A stretch of 46,659 nt of DNA, taken from NCBI GenBank assembly GCA_030694465.1, contig JAUXYJ010000093.1, positions 1 through 46,659 of the forward strand. Direction: 5' to 3'. How positions within the stretch are numbered: position 1 is the first letter of the stretch; each line of letters starts with the position of its first letter. The notes beneath the pieces were generated by a model. That model was not told where the DNA came from. It made no database searches and was given only the letters and a program-made list of their open reading frames with translations. The translations under genes and the position numbers were made by a program. Below, piece after piece: positions 32,988 to 42,333 of this stretch. The stretch is from Deltaproteobacteria bacterium (GTDB taxonomy: Bacteria > Myxococcota_A > Polyangia > Polyangiales > Ga0077539).

Positions 32988-33656
32988 ATGAAAACCACGA
33001 CAACCGTCCACAGAACACCTCGCGCACCCAGGGCCCTCCAGCGGCCTCGCGCGCGCGCGGGCATGGCCATGCTGCTCGTCTTGGTGCTCATCGTGATGGT
33101 GTCTGCGGCTGGTGTGTTTGCCGCACGGAGCGCGGCGCTCGATGTGCGCTCCGCGGGCTACATTCGCCAGGGATCGCAGCTGCACTACGTGAGCGAAGTG
33201 GGGCTCATGCTCCCGATCGCCGAGATGCGTCGCAACTGCACCGCGTACCTCGGGCTCATGCAGCAGCAGCAGCGGGCCGCGGTCGGTTCGCCCGACGCGT
33301 GGCTCGAGGAGCACCGGATGCGCTGGCGCTTTGGTGTCTCGGACATGGAGCGCCCACCTCCCGGTGGCGGCGCGGGCCCCGTGCTCTTTCGGCAGCCCAC
33401 GGGCGCTGGCGCGAGCCGCCAGCCAGGCTCGTTTGGGATGGGCCTTGTAGAAGCTGCGTTCGATACGCAGGTGACAGTTCTTGGCCGTGTGCCTGCGACC
33501 ATCTACGGGTTTGCCGTGGACAGCAGGATCAACATGGTCGCTTTTTTGTTTGAGTCTCGTGGTCGCATTCAGCTCCGTGGCGTGACGGATGTGGCCGAGA
33601 CCGGTGCAGGCGTTATGCCCTCACGGGCGGTTGCGGTGGTGCCCTGTGAGTTGTGA
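32988..33656 (+). CDS. pilX: PilX-like minor pilin
   Basis: The 222-residue product starts at ATG 32988. A basic leader ends at Gly25|Met26 in RAGMAMLLVLVLIVMVSAAGV. The usual Glu at +5 is missing, as in some PilX/GspK-type pseudopilins that cap the tip. The helix runs on through SAALDVRSAGYIRQGSQLHY. The remaining domain is small and Gly/Pro-rich. It lies 27 nt after pilW and 13 nt before pilY1, in one operon. Confidence 0.82.
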   Translation: MKTTTTVHRTPRAPRALQRPRARAGMAMLLVLVLIVMVSAAGVFAARSAALDVRSAGYIRQGSQLHYVSEVGLMLPIAEMRRNCTAYLGLMQQQQRAAVGSPDAWLEEHRMRWRFGVSDMERPPPGGGAGPVLFRQPTGAGASRQPGSFGMGLVEAAFDTQVTVLGRVPATIYGFAVDSRINMVAFLFESRGRIQLRGVTDVAETGAGVMPSRAVAVVPCEL

Positions 33657-33669
33657 GCGGAGGCGTACA

Positions 33670-36600
33670 ATGAAAACGCAAAATAGAATCGGTCTGATGT
33701 TTGCTGCACTGACTGCAGCAGGACTCTCGGTCCTCTGCGCGTCGGACGCCGAGGCGCAGGCGGACGTCCGGTTGATCCGGCCCAACGTCATGGTGTTGCT
33801 CGACACGTCGGGCTCCATGGAGTGGCGCAACGGTGTTGAAAACAACCAGTGCTTCGGCGGCGACGGCGGGACGTGCAACCAGTGCGTGCTGCCCGGCGGA
33901 GGGACGACGTCCATCTGCTCGCCCACGTGCCCTGTCGACCAGCGCCGCAACCGCTGGACCACAGCGCTCGAGGTGCTCACCGGGGACATCGGAAACTTCT
34001 CGTGCCGAGAGGTCGCCCGCACGGATAACACGCAGTTTAGCTACGATTTTAACTACCCGGTGCCCTACCACGAGCCGCTGTCCAATGGCGTCCCGCTGTG
34101 GGCTGCTGGGGCAGTCCAGGGCCAAGGGTTGTTGGACTCTTACCGTGAGAGCCTGCGCTTTGGCTTGATGACCTTTGACAACGATTTTGGCATCGGGCTT
34201 GGGCCCAACGATGGTCAATACTCGTACGGTTCAAACCGTGGCTACCGCGCGAGCGGCTGCGTCGATGCGCCGGTGCAGGTCAACGTAGGCATCCGCCGCG
34301 AGAGCGCTAGCATGGTGACCGACAACGTGCCCGGCGGGCTTGTCTCGGTGGGCTCGCCAAGCGCGGACTCGACGCTTTTGTCTCAGATCAACGCGACGAT
34401 TCAGGCGAACCTCACGGGCTTTCGCAACCCGCTCAACAGCTTGATCACTTCGGGGCCGCGGCCGTACGGTGGAACACCTGTCGCGGGCATGCTCGAGGAC
34501 GCCTACCACTACTGGACCAACCACGTCGACGTGCGCTCGCCCACGGGCGGCGCCGCGGGCGACCCGTACTTTAACTGCCGAGCTCGCTACAACGTGCTCA
34601 TCACCGACGGAAAGCCCAACATGGACTTTGGCGTCAGCGAGCCTGGCGGTCCGGTGTGCGATGAAGCTGCGGGGCTCTGCCCGTATCAGCATCCCACGCG
34701 CACGGCGATGGAGATGGCGGCGACCGGTGGGGGCTCAGCGCCAGGCGTCAAGACCTGGGTTGTCGCGTTTAACGCGGCCGACCCCGCGACCACGTCGATC
34801 CTCGGTGCGATCGCGACGGCGGGCGGCGGATCGCTGATCACCGCCAACGACTCGGCGACCTTGCGCGGCGGGCTCGATCGGCTGTTTACGAGCTTCTCCC
34901 AAGGAACAACGACCCGCACGGCGCCTGCGTTTGGTGGCTCCTCTGGGAGCGCGAGCTCTTCGGCGAGCTACCAGTTTAACACCTCGTTTGCGATCAGCGG
35001 GACCGCGACCTGGGAGGGCGTGCTCGAGCGTCGCCGCACCGTGTGCGAGGGCTCTCCCCCCGCGCCGGTTGAGAAGGCTTTTGACGCGACACAGGACGAC
35101 TTCGGAGCGCTCTTGCGCTTGAGCGCGCGCAACGCGGCTGGCCGTGGTTGGGGTCCGCGCAAGCTCTGGTCCTACGTGCCCACGACGTTCTCGACTGTGC
35201 CGCAGCTGCTCGGGGTAGTGCGCGCGTCTGTGTCCGGGGATTTTACCACGGCGCTCGACAGCGGGCTCTCACCGTGGACCACGGGATCTGCCACGGGTGG
35301 ACAGCGTGACGCGACGCTCGCGTGGCTCCGTGGCGAGCCCGGAACCTCGCGCGAAAACACCCCGCTCGGAGACATTTATCACTCGAACCCATTGATCGTG
35401 AGCGGCCCCTCGGTGTCGCTTCCTGACCAGTCCTATGCGGCGTTTAGGGCGCGACCGTTGGCGGCTGCGGGCGCTCGTCGCGTCCCAGTGACCATTGCCA
35501 CGCGCGAGACTGTGCTCTACGTGGGCAGCAACGACGGCATTCTTCACGCGTTTGACGCGGACACTGGCGAAGAAATGTGGGGATTTGTCCCGCCGATGCT
35601 CATGCCCACCCTGGGCCAGCGCACCACGGGCACCCGCATGTGGGGCTTTGACGGCACCCCCGTGTCCCGCGACGTGATCTTTTCGCGCAACGCGGGGGCG
35701 CCTGCGTCGGGCACGGACTGGCGCTCGGTGCTGGTGGTTGGCCTCCGTGAGGCTGCGGGTGGCTACATGGGCTTGGACGTGACCGATCCTCGACGGCCCA
35801 AGTTTCTCTGGCAGTTCTCGGACGCAGACCTCCGCTCGTCGACTGGGACGCCCATGATCGCGACCATTCGCACGACCTGGCCGTCGGGCACGCTCAACGA
35901 GCGCGCCGTGGCGCTCTTGCCGGGCGGCTCGGGCGCTCCGGCTGTCACCTGCACGCCGACAGCCAACGTTCGCCCAGCGCCCGCGCGGTCCGCAGTGCGC
36001 TGGCCTGGCGCAGGCGGCACTCCTCGCTCAGCGGTCCGTTGTTGGAACGGTCGCTCTGGGCAGTTTGTCTACGTGATCGACATGGAGACCGGCCTGACGA
36101 TCCGTAAGCTCGGCACGGGCGCGGGTGGGCTTCAGCCCACGGGCTCGCCCATCATTGGCTCGTTCGCTGGGCACCTCGCGGGCGAGGGCTCGGTCACAAC
36201 GCGCGGCTACGTCGGCGACGCCGATGGCGGCCTGTGGCGCTTGGACATGACCGTCGCCAACCCGTCGTCTTGGTCGCTGGATCAGATGTACGACGTGTTC
36301 TATGACAGCGCGTACAACGCTGGTCAGCCGCTGATTTCGCAGCCAATTGTGACGGTCGATCGCAACGGCGACACGCTGATCGCGTTGGGCTCAGGTGACG
36401 TAGACCTTCTTGAAGGCACCGAGGCCAACCGCGTCGTGATGATCCGCGAACACGACCCGGATCCCGCGAACCCGACCAACCCGGTCGATGTCACTACACA
36501 CTGGATGCTTCGCAACAACACCAACCCGGACCGTGGCTTGCTCAACGGCGAGCGATTGACTGGGCCTCTGTCGCTCTTTAACGGCGTGCTCTACTTCGGG

Positions 36601-37074
36601 ACGTTTGTGCCCTCGAGCAGCACGGACGCTTGCGAGTTTGGCTTCTCGCGGCTGTGGGGTGTCGACCAGGCACAGCTTGATCTCACGACGGTCGCGGGCC
36701 CCAACGGGCTCCCGCTGGCACGTTTGGACATCGACGGAGATCCCAGCACCACCGCGGACGTTGTGCGTGTGACGCGAGATCTCGCAGGCAACGGGACCCT
36801 CGCGGACGACGTCAACTCGGTGCTCTTCGGAGTGGGTGTCGCGCGGCGGCCTGCGTGCCCAAGCGTGTCCTCGGTCGCCGATCCGTTCTTTGGCGGGACC
36901 CGTGCGTTTGTCAACGGGATCGAAGGCGGAGACTATCGCTTGGTGATCCAGACCGGTCGCGGCGGCGTGAGCGCCGGCGGCGGCGGTGCGCAGCGCACCA
37001 ACGTGGTGACCCGTCGCTTGGCCTCGCCCTCGATCGAGGTGCGCCTTGAGTCCTGGGCGACCGTCTTCGAATGA
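33670..37074 (+). CDS. pilY1: PilY1-like pilus tip adhesin with VWA domain
   Basis: The 1134-residue product starts at ATG 33670 behind GGAGG. A signal peptide ends near SDAEAQA. The N-terminal VWA-type domain has the MIDAS motif DTSGSMEW and continues through NVLITDGKPNMDFG. The C-terminal half (~600-1134) is the PilY1 beta-propeller: ETVLYVGSNDGILHAFDADT, GEEMWGFVPPMLMP, GYVGDADGGLWRLDM and a late FVNGIEGGDYRLVI. A calcium-loop-like DIDGDPSTTAD is visible. Known PilY1 proteins sit at the pilus tip, act as adhesin/mechanosensor and help start assembly. It ends the minor-pilin operon. Confidence 0.92.
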   Translation: MKTQNRIGLMFAALTAAGLSVLCASDAEAQADVRLIRPNVMVLLDTSGSMEWRNGVENNQCFGGDGGTCNQCVLPGGGTTSICSPTCPVDQRRNRWTTALEVLTGDIGNFSCREVARTDNTQFSYDFNYPVPYHEPLSNGVPLWAAGAVQGQGLLDSYRESLRFGLMTFDNDFGIGLGPNDGQYSYGSNRGYRASGCVDAPVQVNVGIRRESASMVTDNVPGGLVSVGSPSADSTLLSQINATIQANLTGFRNPLNSLITSGPRPYGGTPVAGMLEDAYHYWTNHVDVRSPTGGAAGDPYFNCRARYNVLITDGKPNMDFGVSEPGGPVCDEAAGLCPYQHPTRTAMEMAATGGGSAPGVKTWVVAFNAADPATTSILGAIATAGGGSLITANDSATLRGGLDRLFTSFSQGTTTRTAPAFGGSSGSASSSASYQFNTSFAISGTATWEGVLERRRTVCEGSPPAPVEKAFDATQDDFGALLRLSARNAAGRGWGPRKLWSYVPTTFSTVPQLLGVVRASVSGDFTTALDSGLSPWTTGSATGGQRDATLAWLRGEPGTSRENTPLGDIYHSNPLIVSGPSVSLPDQSYAAFRARPLAAAGARRVPVTIATRETVLYVGSNDGILHAFDADTGEEMWGFVPPMLMPTLGQRTTGTRMWGFDGTPVSRDVIFSRNAGAPASGTDWRSVLVVGLREAAGGYMGLDVTDPRRPKFLWQFSDADLRSSTGTPMIATIRTTWPSGTLNERAVALLPGGSGAPAVTCTPTANVRPAPARSAVRWPGAGGTPRSAVRCWNGRSGQFVYVIDMETGLTIRKLGTGAGGLQPTGSPIIGSFAGHLAGEGSVTTRGYVGDADGGLWRLDMTVANPSSWSLDQMYDVFYDSAYNAGQPLISQPIVTVDRNGDTLIALGSGDVDLLEGTEANRVVMIREHDPDPANPTNPVDVTTHWMLRNNTNPDRGLLNGERLTGPLSLFNGVLYFGTFVPSSSTDACEFGFSRLWGVDQAQLDLTTVAGPNGLPLARLDIDGDPSTTADVVRVTRDLAGNGTLADDVNSVLFGVGVARRPACPSVSSVADPFFGGTRAFVNGIEGGDYRLVIQTGRGGVSAGGGGAQRTNVVTRRLASPSIEVRLESWATVFE

Positions 37075-37187
37075 TCCGCGCAGCGAACCAACGGGTGAAT
37101 TCGCAGCGATCGCTCGACTGACGAGCTGCCCGAGTCCGCGCGGGGCCTGAACATTACTGGCGCGATCGACCCAATGTGTTGCATGCG

Positions 37188-37757
37188 ATGATGGTGAATG
37201 CTCTTCGAAGAAGCGCCGGTCTTGCGCGCCCCTGGCCTTGGCTGGCGGTCGCAGCGGTCACCTGCGGGGCTGTAGGCTGTACGCGGCCTGCGCCTCCCCG
37301 GGCGATGGTTGCGGTGGCTCCTGAGGTCCCCGCGGCGGACGCAGGCGGCCCCGAGGTCGAAGCGCGGGACCCTTCGGATCTCGCGCCGGGTTCGCTGCGT
37401 GTGTACGGTCTGCTCTTGCCCGTGGGCACGTCCGAGCACCTCGTGGGCGAGGGCTTCAAGATGTTTTACATCTCGGCCTCGATGAGCCGTGTGATGCGCT
37501 ACATGCAGCGCAATCTGGTGATCACCACCGGGGATATTCGGCCGCTGGGTGCGATGATCCGTCAAGCGCGCGTGCGGTTCTCGGATGGCCCCCAGGTGCG
37601 GCTTGTGGACGTCGGGCTCAGGGACGAGGGGGACAAGACCTTCGTGACCATTTGGGAGCGCCGTGCGCGCCCTGAGGGCCCTCCAGTGACCACGGCAGAG
37701 TCGCTTCGGCGCGTGGGGATTGACCCAGACAGCGGCCGCGCGTTGCCTGCGTACTGA
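37188..37757 (+). CDS. lipoprotein downstream of the pilus operon
   Basis: The 189-residue product starts at ATG 37188; ATG 37191 is equally possible, and neither has a clear ribosome site. A lipoprotein signal ends at GAVGC. A Pro/Ala linker leads to a ~120-residue domain with RVYGLLLPVGTSEHLVGEGF, FYISASMSRVMRYMQRNLVI and VRLVDVGLRDEGDKTFVTIW. No family is recognised. It is on the same strand as the pilus genes but 113 nt away, so it may belong functionally. It is convergent with the MoxR/VWA operon. Confidence 0.65.
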   Translation: MMVNALRRSAGLARPWPWLAVAAVTCGAVGCTRPAPPRAMVAVAPEVPAADAGGPEVEARDPSDLAPGSLRVYGLLLPVGTSEHLVGEGFKMFYISASMSRVMRYMQRNLVITTGDIRPLGAMIRQARVRFSDGPQVRLVDVGLRDEGDKTFVTIWERRARPEGPPVTTAESLRRVGIDPDSGRALPAY

Positions 37758-37807
37758 GCGATCCCGCTGCGGGTCTCTTGAGTCCCTCGAGGGGGGGACA
37801 GAGGGGG
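37758..37807. terminator. convergent intergenic hairpins
   Basis: The 50-base gap between the convergent genes contains CCCGC-T-GCGGG near 37765-37775 and a CCCTCGAGGG palindrome near 37782-37792. Either could fold into a terminator stem. There is no clear U-tract. Confidence 0.4.
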
Positions 37808-39598
37808 TCAGCGGTCGCCGCGGGCCGCGCGGATTTGCTGCAGCACACGCTGCATCTCGCCGGTTTCGCGCTCGATCGCGGACGCAAGGGCGCGCCCGGT
37901 GTCCGGAAAATCCGAGCGAGAGAGCAGGTCGTATGCCATGCGCCGGTCGTCGTTGGTGCCGTGCGACAAGACCCCAATGAGGTACTCGATCGCTTCGATG
38001 GTCTGGACTTTTCCGATCGAGCCCAGGGCGGCGCGGCGGATCTCGGGGTCGACCGAGTCGCGATGCAAGCGTGACAGCGGATCAAACGCGTGCGGAAAAT
38101 GCAGCCGCGCGACAGCGTCCCGCGCGTTGGCTCGCACCGCCGTGTCTGGGTCCATCACGCCACGGTTGATCATCACAAACGTGCGCTTAAAAAAGAGCAT
38201 CTGCGATGCGCGCAGCACCGACGCGCGCACCGTGGGAGCCGTGTGTTCGTACAGCTGCTCAAGCGGCGAGAGCGTCTGATAGACCTGAATTTGGCCGAGC
38301 TTCTCTGCCAGTGTGGCGAGCGCGGTGGGGTGCTGCGGCGCCGAGTGAGTGAGCGGCCACAGGCGCGCGACGAGGGCGCGGCGGCGGATAAAGCTCGGCA
38401 GCGCGGTGTCCAGGAGGATCTCGCCGCAGGTCTCGATGGGGTCGCCCGAGGCCTCCCACTCGATGACGTCATCGTTCCAGATGTCGGGGTATTTAACAGG
38501 TTGTTGGAGATAATCGGGCAAGCGCACGCTCGCCCCTCCCTCGTTGCGTGCGTCGCTGTAGCGCTCAGCCAATCGCGCGTAGCGCTTGGTCCGAGCTTCT
38601 TCGAGCCCGATGGTCGAGAGCGTGCGAAACGTGGCCACCGCGCTCCCGTGCATCCCAGCGTTTGAGTACGCCCCGATGGCGGCCAAATACGCGTTCTCTG
38701 CGAGCTCTCCGGCGCCGCCCGAGGACAAGATCGAGGCGCCCGCTTTCTCCCACGCCTGGGCCTCGCGCACGCGGAGTGTTCCGTGAAAATTGAGCCCTAC
38801 GGCGCGCGCGTAGTTTGCGGCCTCGTGGAGCATGGTCGCCGACGCGTGGTGCTCGCCCGCGGCCTCGGCCTTCTTGATAAAATCCTCGTAGTATTGCAGC
38901 GCATAGTGCTTGAGGTGGTCCTCGCGCAAGATCCTCACGCAGTTGACATAGCCCTCGGCGAGGTTCTCGAACGAGCCCGTCTCAATCCCGAGCGTCAAGA
39001 GCACCTGAAAGCAATCAAACGCGCGGTCCCGCAGCCCTCGGGTCTCGAGCACATCCGCGGCTTCTTCGAGCAACCGCATCGCGCGCACGCGGCACCGGTG
39101 CGCTTGGGTGTCCTCGCCTAGGCGCTTGAGTACACGGCCCAGGTTAAAAGACACCAGCGCGGCCACGTAGGGGTCTTTGCGTAGGCGCCCGTCGGCCATG
39201 ACCTCTTCCCACATGGCGCGCGCGGACGCGAAGTCTTCGGCGCGCTCGTACGCGATCGCCGAGTGGGCAGGCCAGCCTGCGGTGCGATAATGCTTGGCGG
39301 CCTCGCGGGGCTGCGGTCTTGGCCCACAGAGATAGGCCCTCGCGAGGTCTGTGGGCTGTGTGCCCGCTGCGACCCGGATCATGTCCTCGGCGCGCCCGAG
39401 ATAGAGCAGCACGGTCGCCGCGGCACGGAGCAAGTTGGCCTGCGAGAGCGCTTGGGCCAAGAGGTACATCGCGTCGTCGTAGTCTCGGTCGACCAGGTGC
39501 GCTTGCTCGGCGACCGAGACCAAGAGGCGGACGGACTCGACGGGGTTTCCGGCAGAGAGATTTTGGCGCGCGCGCTGGACGGCTTCTTCGGTGATCAC
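37808..39598 (-). CDS. TPR/HEAT-like helical repeat protein of the MoxR/VWA operon
   Basis: This 596-residue protein is all-helical. Residues ~1-330 are TPR-like pairs (YDDAMYLLAQALSQANLL, HSAIAYERAEDFASARAMW, AENAYLAAIGAYSNAGMHGS). Residues ~390-596 look HEAT/armadillo-like (SFIRRRALVARLWPL, DPDTAVRANARDAVARL, SVDPEIRRAALGSIGKV). There is no signal peptide, so it is cytoplasmic. It is the last gene of the five-gene operon; its GTG overlaps the VWA stop (GTGA). A scaffold that presents clients or assembles the complex is inferred. No known enzyme motif is seen. Confidence 0.78.
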   Translation of the reverse strand: MITEEAVQRARQNLSAGNPVESVRLLVSVAEQAHLVDRDYDDAMYLLAQALSQANLLRAAATVLLYLGRAEDMIRVAAGTQPTDLARAYLCGPRPQPREAAKHYRTAGWPAHSAIAYERAEDFASARAMWEEVMADGRLRKDPYVAALVSFNLGRVLKRLGEDTQAHRCRVRAMRLLEEAADVLETRGLRDRAFDCFQVLLTLGIETGSFENLAEGYVNCVRILREDHLKHYALQYYEDFIKKAEAAGEHHASATMLHEAANYARAVGLNFHGTLRVREAQAWEKAGASILSSGGAGELAENAYLAAIGAYSNAGMHGSAVATFRTLSTIGLEEARTKRYARLAERYSDARNEGGASVRLPDYLQQPVKYPDIWNDDVIEWEASGDPIETCGEILLDTALPSFIRRRALVARLWPLTHSAPQHPTALATLAEKLGQIQVYQTLSPLEQLYEHTAPTVRASVLRASQMLFFKRTFVMINRGVMDPDTAVRANARDAVARLHFPHAFDPLSRLHRDSVDPEIRRAALGSIGKVQTIEAIEYLIGVLSHGTNDDRRMAYDLLSRSDFPDTGRALASAIERETGEMQRVLQQIRAARGDR

Positions 39599-41118
39599 TT
39601 GGCGAGCTCGTCCCAGGTCGAATCGTTGTTGGGCGCGGGCGGCACTTTGGACTGGCGCCCCGGCGGGAGCATCGAGGTGCGCGCCCCCTCGGTGGCCGCC
39701 TCGACAATCGAGAGCGCACGAGAAGCCCTGGCGGATTTGTCTCGCAACGCTTGCTCGGTGACCACCTCGTGCTGCGTGAGCAAGTGCAAATAATCGAGCT
39801 CAAGTGCGCCGCGCGAGGGGAGCATAAACACCGCGTAGAGCTCAGCGTTTTCGCGGATACGTCGGACCAGCTCGACGGGCATGTGGCACTCTGCGTGGGT
39901 GATCACGTACGCGGTCACGCTCGCGCGGTCACGCTGGCGCTCGAGCTCGGACGCAAACTGCGAGAACACCCGCGCATAGTTGCGGCCGTGTTCGCCCTTG
40001 AAGGTGAGCACACCCGCGATGTGCATGGGGCCGTTGGTGCGGCCGTGACGGCGGACGCGCAGGGGCTCGTACAAGCGCGAGTCGAAGAACCTTACGTTGG
40101 CGTCAAAGCCCAGGAGGGTCATTTTTTTGGCCAAGGCGATGGCCAGCCCACGCGCAAAGACGGCACGCGCGCCGCGCATCGAGGCCGAGGCGTCCACGAG
40201 GATCTGGTAGGTCCGTGGCGGGGGCTTCATCTGCGCCTCGTGGGCGTAGTAGAGCATCTCGTTTTCCATGAAGCGCTGGTCGAAGAGGTCGTCGTCGTAG
40301 GCCATCTCGCTCAGGACGAGCGCGTCGAGGGCGCCGCGTGTCGAGACGCCCGAGTAGCCGTCGACCGAGAAGGTCTGCTGGCCCCCTCCGCGCCGGGTCT
40401 CTAAGACGCTCGGGAGAATATCCAGCGAGAAATTCACCACGTCGTTTGCGTCGGGCGAAGAGAACACGTTGAGCAAATCCACGAGCTCGGTCTCGGGCAG
40501 CGCGCCCGCCTCGCGGCCAAACATCCGCAACAGATCCAGTGTGTCCAAATCGATTTGCTCAAGGGCCAAGAGCAAGGGCAAACGGTTGGTGGTGATGTGC
40601 TTGAGATAGTCGGTCTCAACGCGGCGATCGACGCTCTGCCACGCTGCGGGCAACTGCGAGAGCGTGAGCGTCAAGAGCTCTGCGTTGGCGGTGACGGCCT
40701 CGAAGGTGCGCGGGCCCTTCCAGCGCTCGTTGATGGGGCCAAGGGCGCGGGCGAGGATCGTGGTGATCACCGCGTCTTCGACGTTTGAGCGCGACGAGAG
40801 CGTGGCGACCTCGGTGTCCGCGATCGCGTCCAAGAGCTCGCAGTAGCTCTGCATCAAGCGCCCACGGTCGGCGGCCTGGGTGGCCACGAAGGCAGCGTCC
40901 GCGAGCATCTCAGGGCGGGTCGTAAACGGCGGCTTGGCGCCCAGCAAGACGGCGCCAAGGTCGTGCACGACAAAGAAGGGCACGGTCACGCCGAGGCGGC
41001 AGAGCGAGTTGTACCAGCCGAGGGGACGCAGCCCGAGCGAGGTGCTGGCGGCGTGCGCGCAGCAGAGCGCGAGCGAGCCATACACACGGCGCTCAGCCTG
41101 AGAGAGTATGGTGGACAC
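39595..41118 (-). CDS. VWA-domain partner of MoxR ATPase
   Basis: The 507-residue product starts at GTG 41118. Residues ~1-300 are a helical region unlike any named domain (GWYNSLCRLGVTVPFFVVHD, RLPLLLALEQIDLDTLDLLR). Residues ~303-450 are a VWA domain opening TYQILVDASASMRGARAVF, with a MIDAS DxSxS at 309-313. The Ser/Pro-rich tail is disordered. The layout, a long helical N-terminus and C-terminal VWA, parallels ViaA, the partner of the RavA ATPase. The MoxR gene lies 51 nt upstream, so an ATPase/VWA complex is likely. Confidence 0.85.
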   Translation of the reverse strand: MSTILSQAERRVYGSLALCCAHAASTSLGLRPLGWYNSLCRLGVTVPFFVVHDLGAVLLGAKPPFTTRPEMLADAAFVATQAADRGRLMQSYCELLDAIADTEVATLSSRSNVEDAVITTILARALGPINERWKGPRTFEAVTANAELLTLTLSQLPAAWQSVDRRVETDYLKHITTNRLPLLLALEQIDLDTLDLLRMFGREAGALPETELVDLLNVFSSPDANDVVNFSLDILPSVLETRRGGGQQTFSVDGYSGVSTRGALDALVLSEMAYDDDLFDQRFMENEMLYYAHEAQMKPPPRTYQILVDASASMRGARAVFARGLAIALAKKMTLLGFDANVRFFDSRLYEPLRVRRHGRTNGPMHIAGVLTFKGEHGRNYARVFSQFASELERQRDRASVTAYVITHAECHMPVELVRRIRENAELYAVFMLPSRGALELDYLHLLTQHEVVTEQALRDKSARASRALSIVEAATEGARTSMLPPGRQSKVPPAPNNDSTWDELAK

Positions 41119-41169
41119 GGCGGGCGGACCTCACGGGGGCAAAAGAGAGTGCGCACAATGCGCAGCGAA

Positions 41170-42333
41170 TTAACCGAGCGATCGACCGGAGCGAAACATG
41201 TGCTCCAAGAGCTGATCGACCTCTTGCAGGGCGCGTCGCGCGGGGTCGGACCCGATCGATTGCAGGGCCGTCTTGATCTCGGTGATCGCGCGCATGTGGG
41301 CAAAGAGCTGGAGGTCGGACACGGGCGCGCCCGAGGTGAGCGTCGCGCGGATGCGCTGCAGCTCTGCGATGAGCGCGTCGAGCGAGATGTCCGCGTTGGC
41401 GCTGCGTCGCGCGTCGGGGTGGGCTTTGTAGTGCGCTTCGAGCACGGGGGTCACGATGCCCTCGAGGATCTCGGTCTGCTCGATGGTGTTCCAGATGTGC
41501 TTGAGGATCGAGAGGTCGCTGGCGTCGGCCTGGGCGCGTCCGTCGTAGTACGCGCTCGCGGCCATCACCTTGACGAGCTTGACGATGCGGCGATCGGACA
41601 GCGAGATCCCCTCGGCGCGGATCGAGAGCACCAGGGACTTGTACGTCGCCATAAGGTCATCGGGCAGGCGCATCCGTTGTGCGATCTCGCCACGGACGGC
41701 CCAGATGTCTCGCGACGTGGCCAGGGGCTGCACTACCTGGCGCGCGCCGAGCTTGGCGAGCTCGTGCTGCACACCGCGCTGGACGAGGTCGTTGAAGTGA
41801 TAAGCGTCGAGGGGGTCGCTCTTTACGCGCAGCAAAAAGCGGTCAAAAATCGCGGTAAGCGACTCGTCTTGGGGGACCTCGTTGCTCGCGCCGATGACGC
41901 TCAGCAGCGGGACATCGATGATCTGCGAGCCGTTGCTAAACTTGCGCTCGTTGAGCACCGTCAGCAGGGCGTTGAGAATGGCGCTGTTGGACTTGAAGAT
42001 CTCGTCGAGAAAGACCACCTCGGCTTCGGGGAGCATTCCTTCGATGCGTCGGCGGTAGACGCCCTCGCGAAACGCGGGGATGTCCACGGGGCCAAAGAGC
42101 TCGTTGGGCTCGGTGAAGCGCGTGAGTAGGTACTCGAAATAGCGCGAGTCAATGAGCTGGGCGAACGAGCGCACCAGGGCGCTCTTGGCCGTGCCGGGCG
42201 GGCCGATGAGGGCGATGTGTTCGCCCGCGAGGACCGAGAGAATAAGCAAGCGGATGGACTCTTGCTTGCCGAGGTATTGGGACTCAAGCGTGCGGGCGAT
42301 TTGCCTGAGGCGCTGGACGAACTGCTGGCTCAC
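41170..42333 (-). CDS. RavA-like MoxR-family AAA+ ATPase
   Basis: The 387-residue product starts at GTG 42333, overlapping the upstream stop (GTGA). Walker A is GPPGTAKS (44-51), Walker B is VVFLDE (106-111), and sensor/arginine-finger segments are GASNEVPQDES and FDRFLLR (163-169). The segment LLTRFTEPNELFGP and the NALLTVLNERKFSNG insert are typical of the RavA branch of MoxR proteins. These act as ATP-driven chaperones or remodelers together with a VWA protein. The C-terminal ~130 residues are a lid plus an unassigned helical tail. Confidence 0.9.
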   Translation of the reverse strand: MSQQFVQRLRQIARTLESQYLGKQESIRLLILSVLAGEHIALIGPPGTAKSALVRSFAQLIDSRYFEYLLTRFTEPNELFGPVDIPAFREGVYRRRIEGMLPEAEVVFLDEIFKSNSAILNALLTVLNERKFSNGSQIIDVPLLSVIGASNEVPQDESLTAIFDRFLLRVKSDPLDAYHFNDLVQRGVQHELAKLGARQVVQPLATSRDIWAVRGEIAQRMRLPDDLMATYKSLVLSIRAEGISLSDRRIVKLVKVMAASAYYDGRAQADASDLSILKHIWNTIEQTEILEGIVTPVLEAHYKAHPDARRSANADISLDALIAELQRIRATLTSGAPVSDLQLFAHMRAITEIKTALQSIGSDPARRALQEVDQLLEHMFRSGRSLG

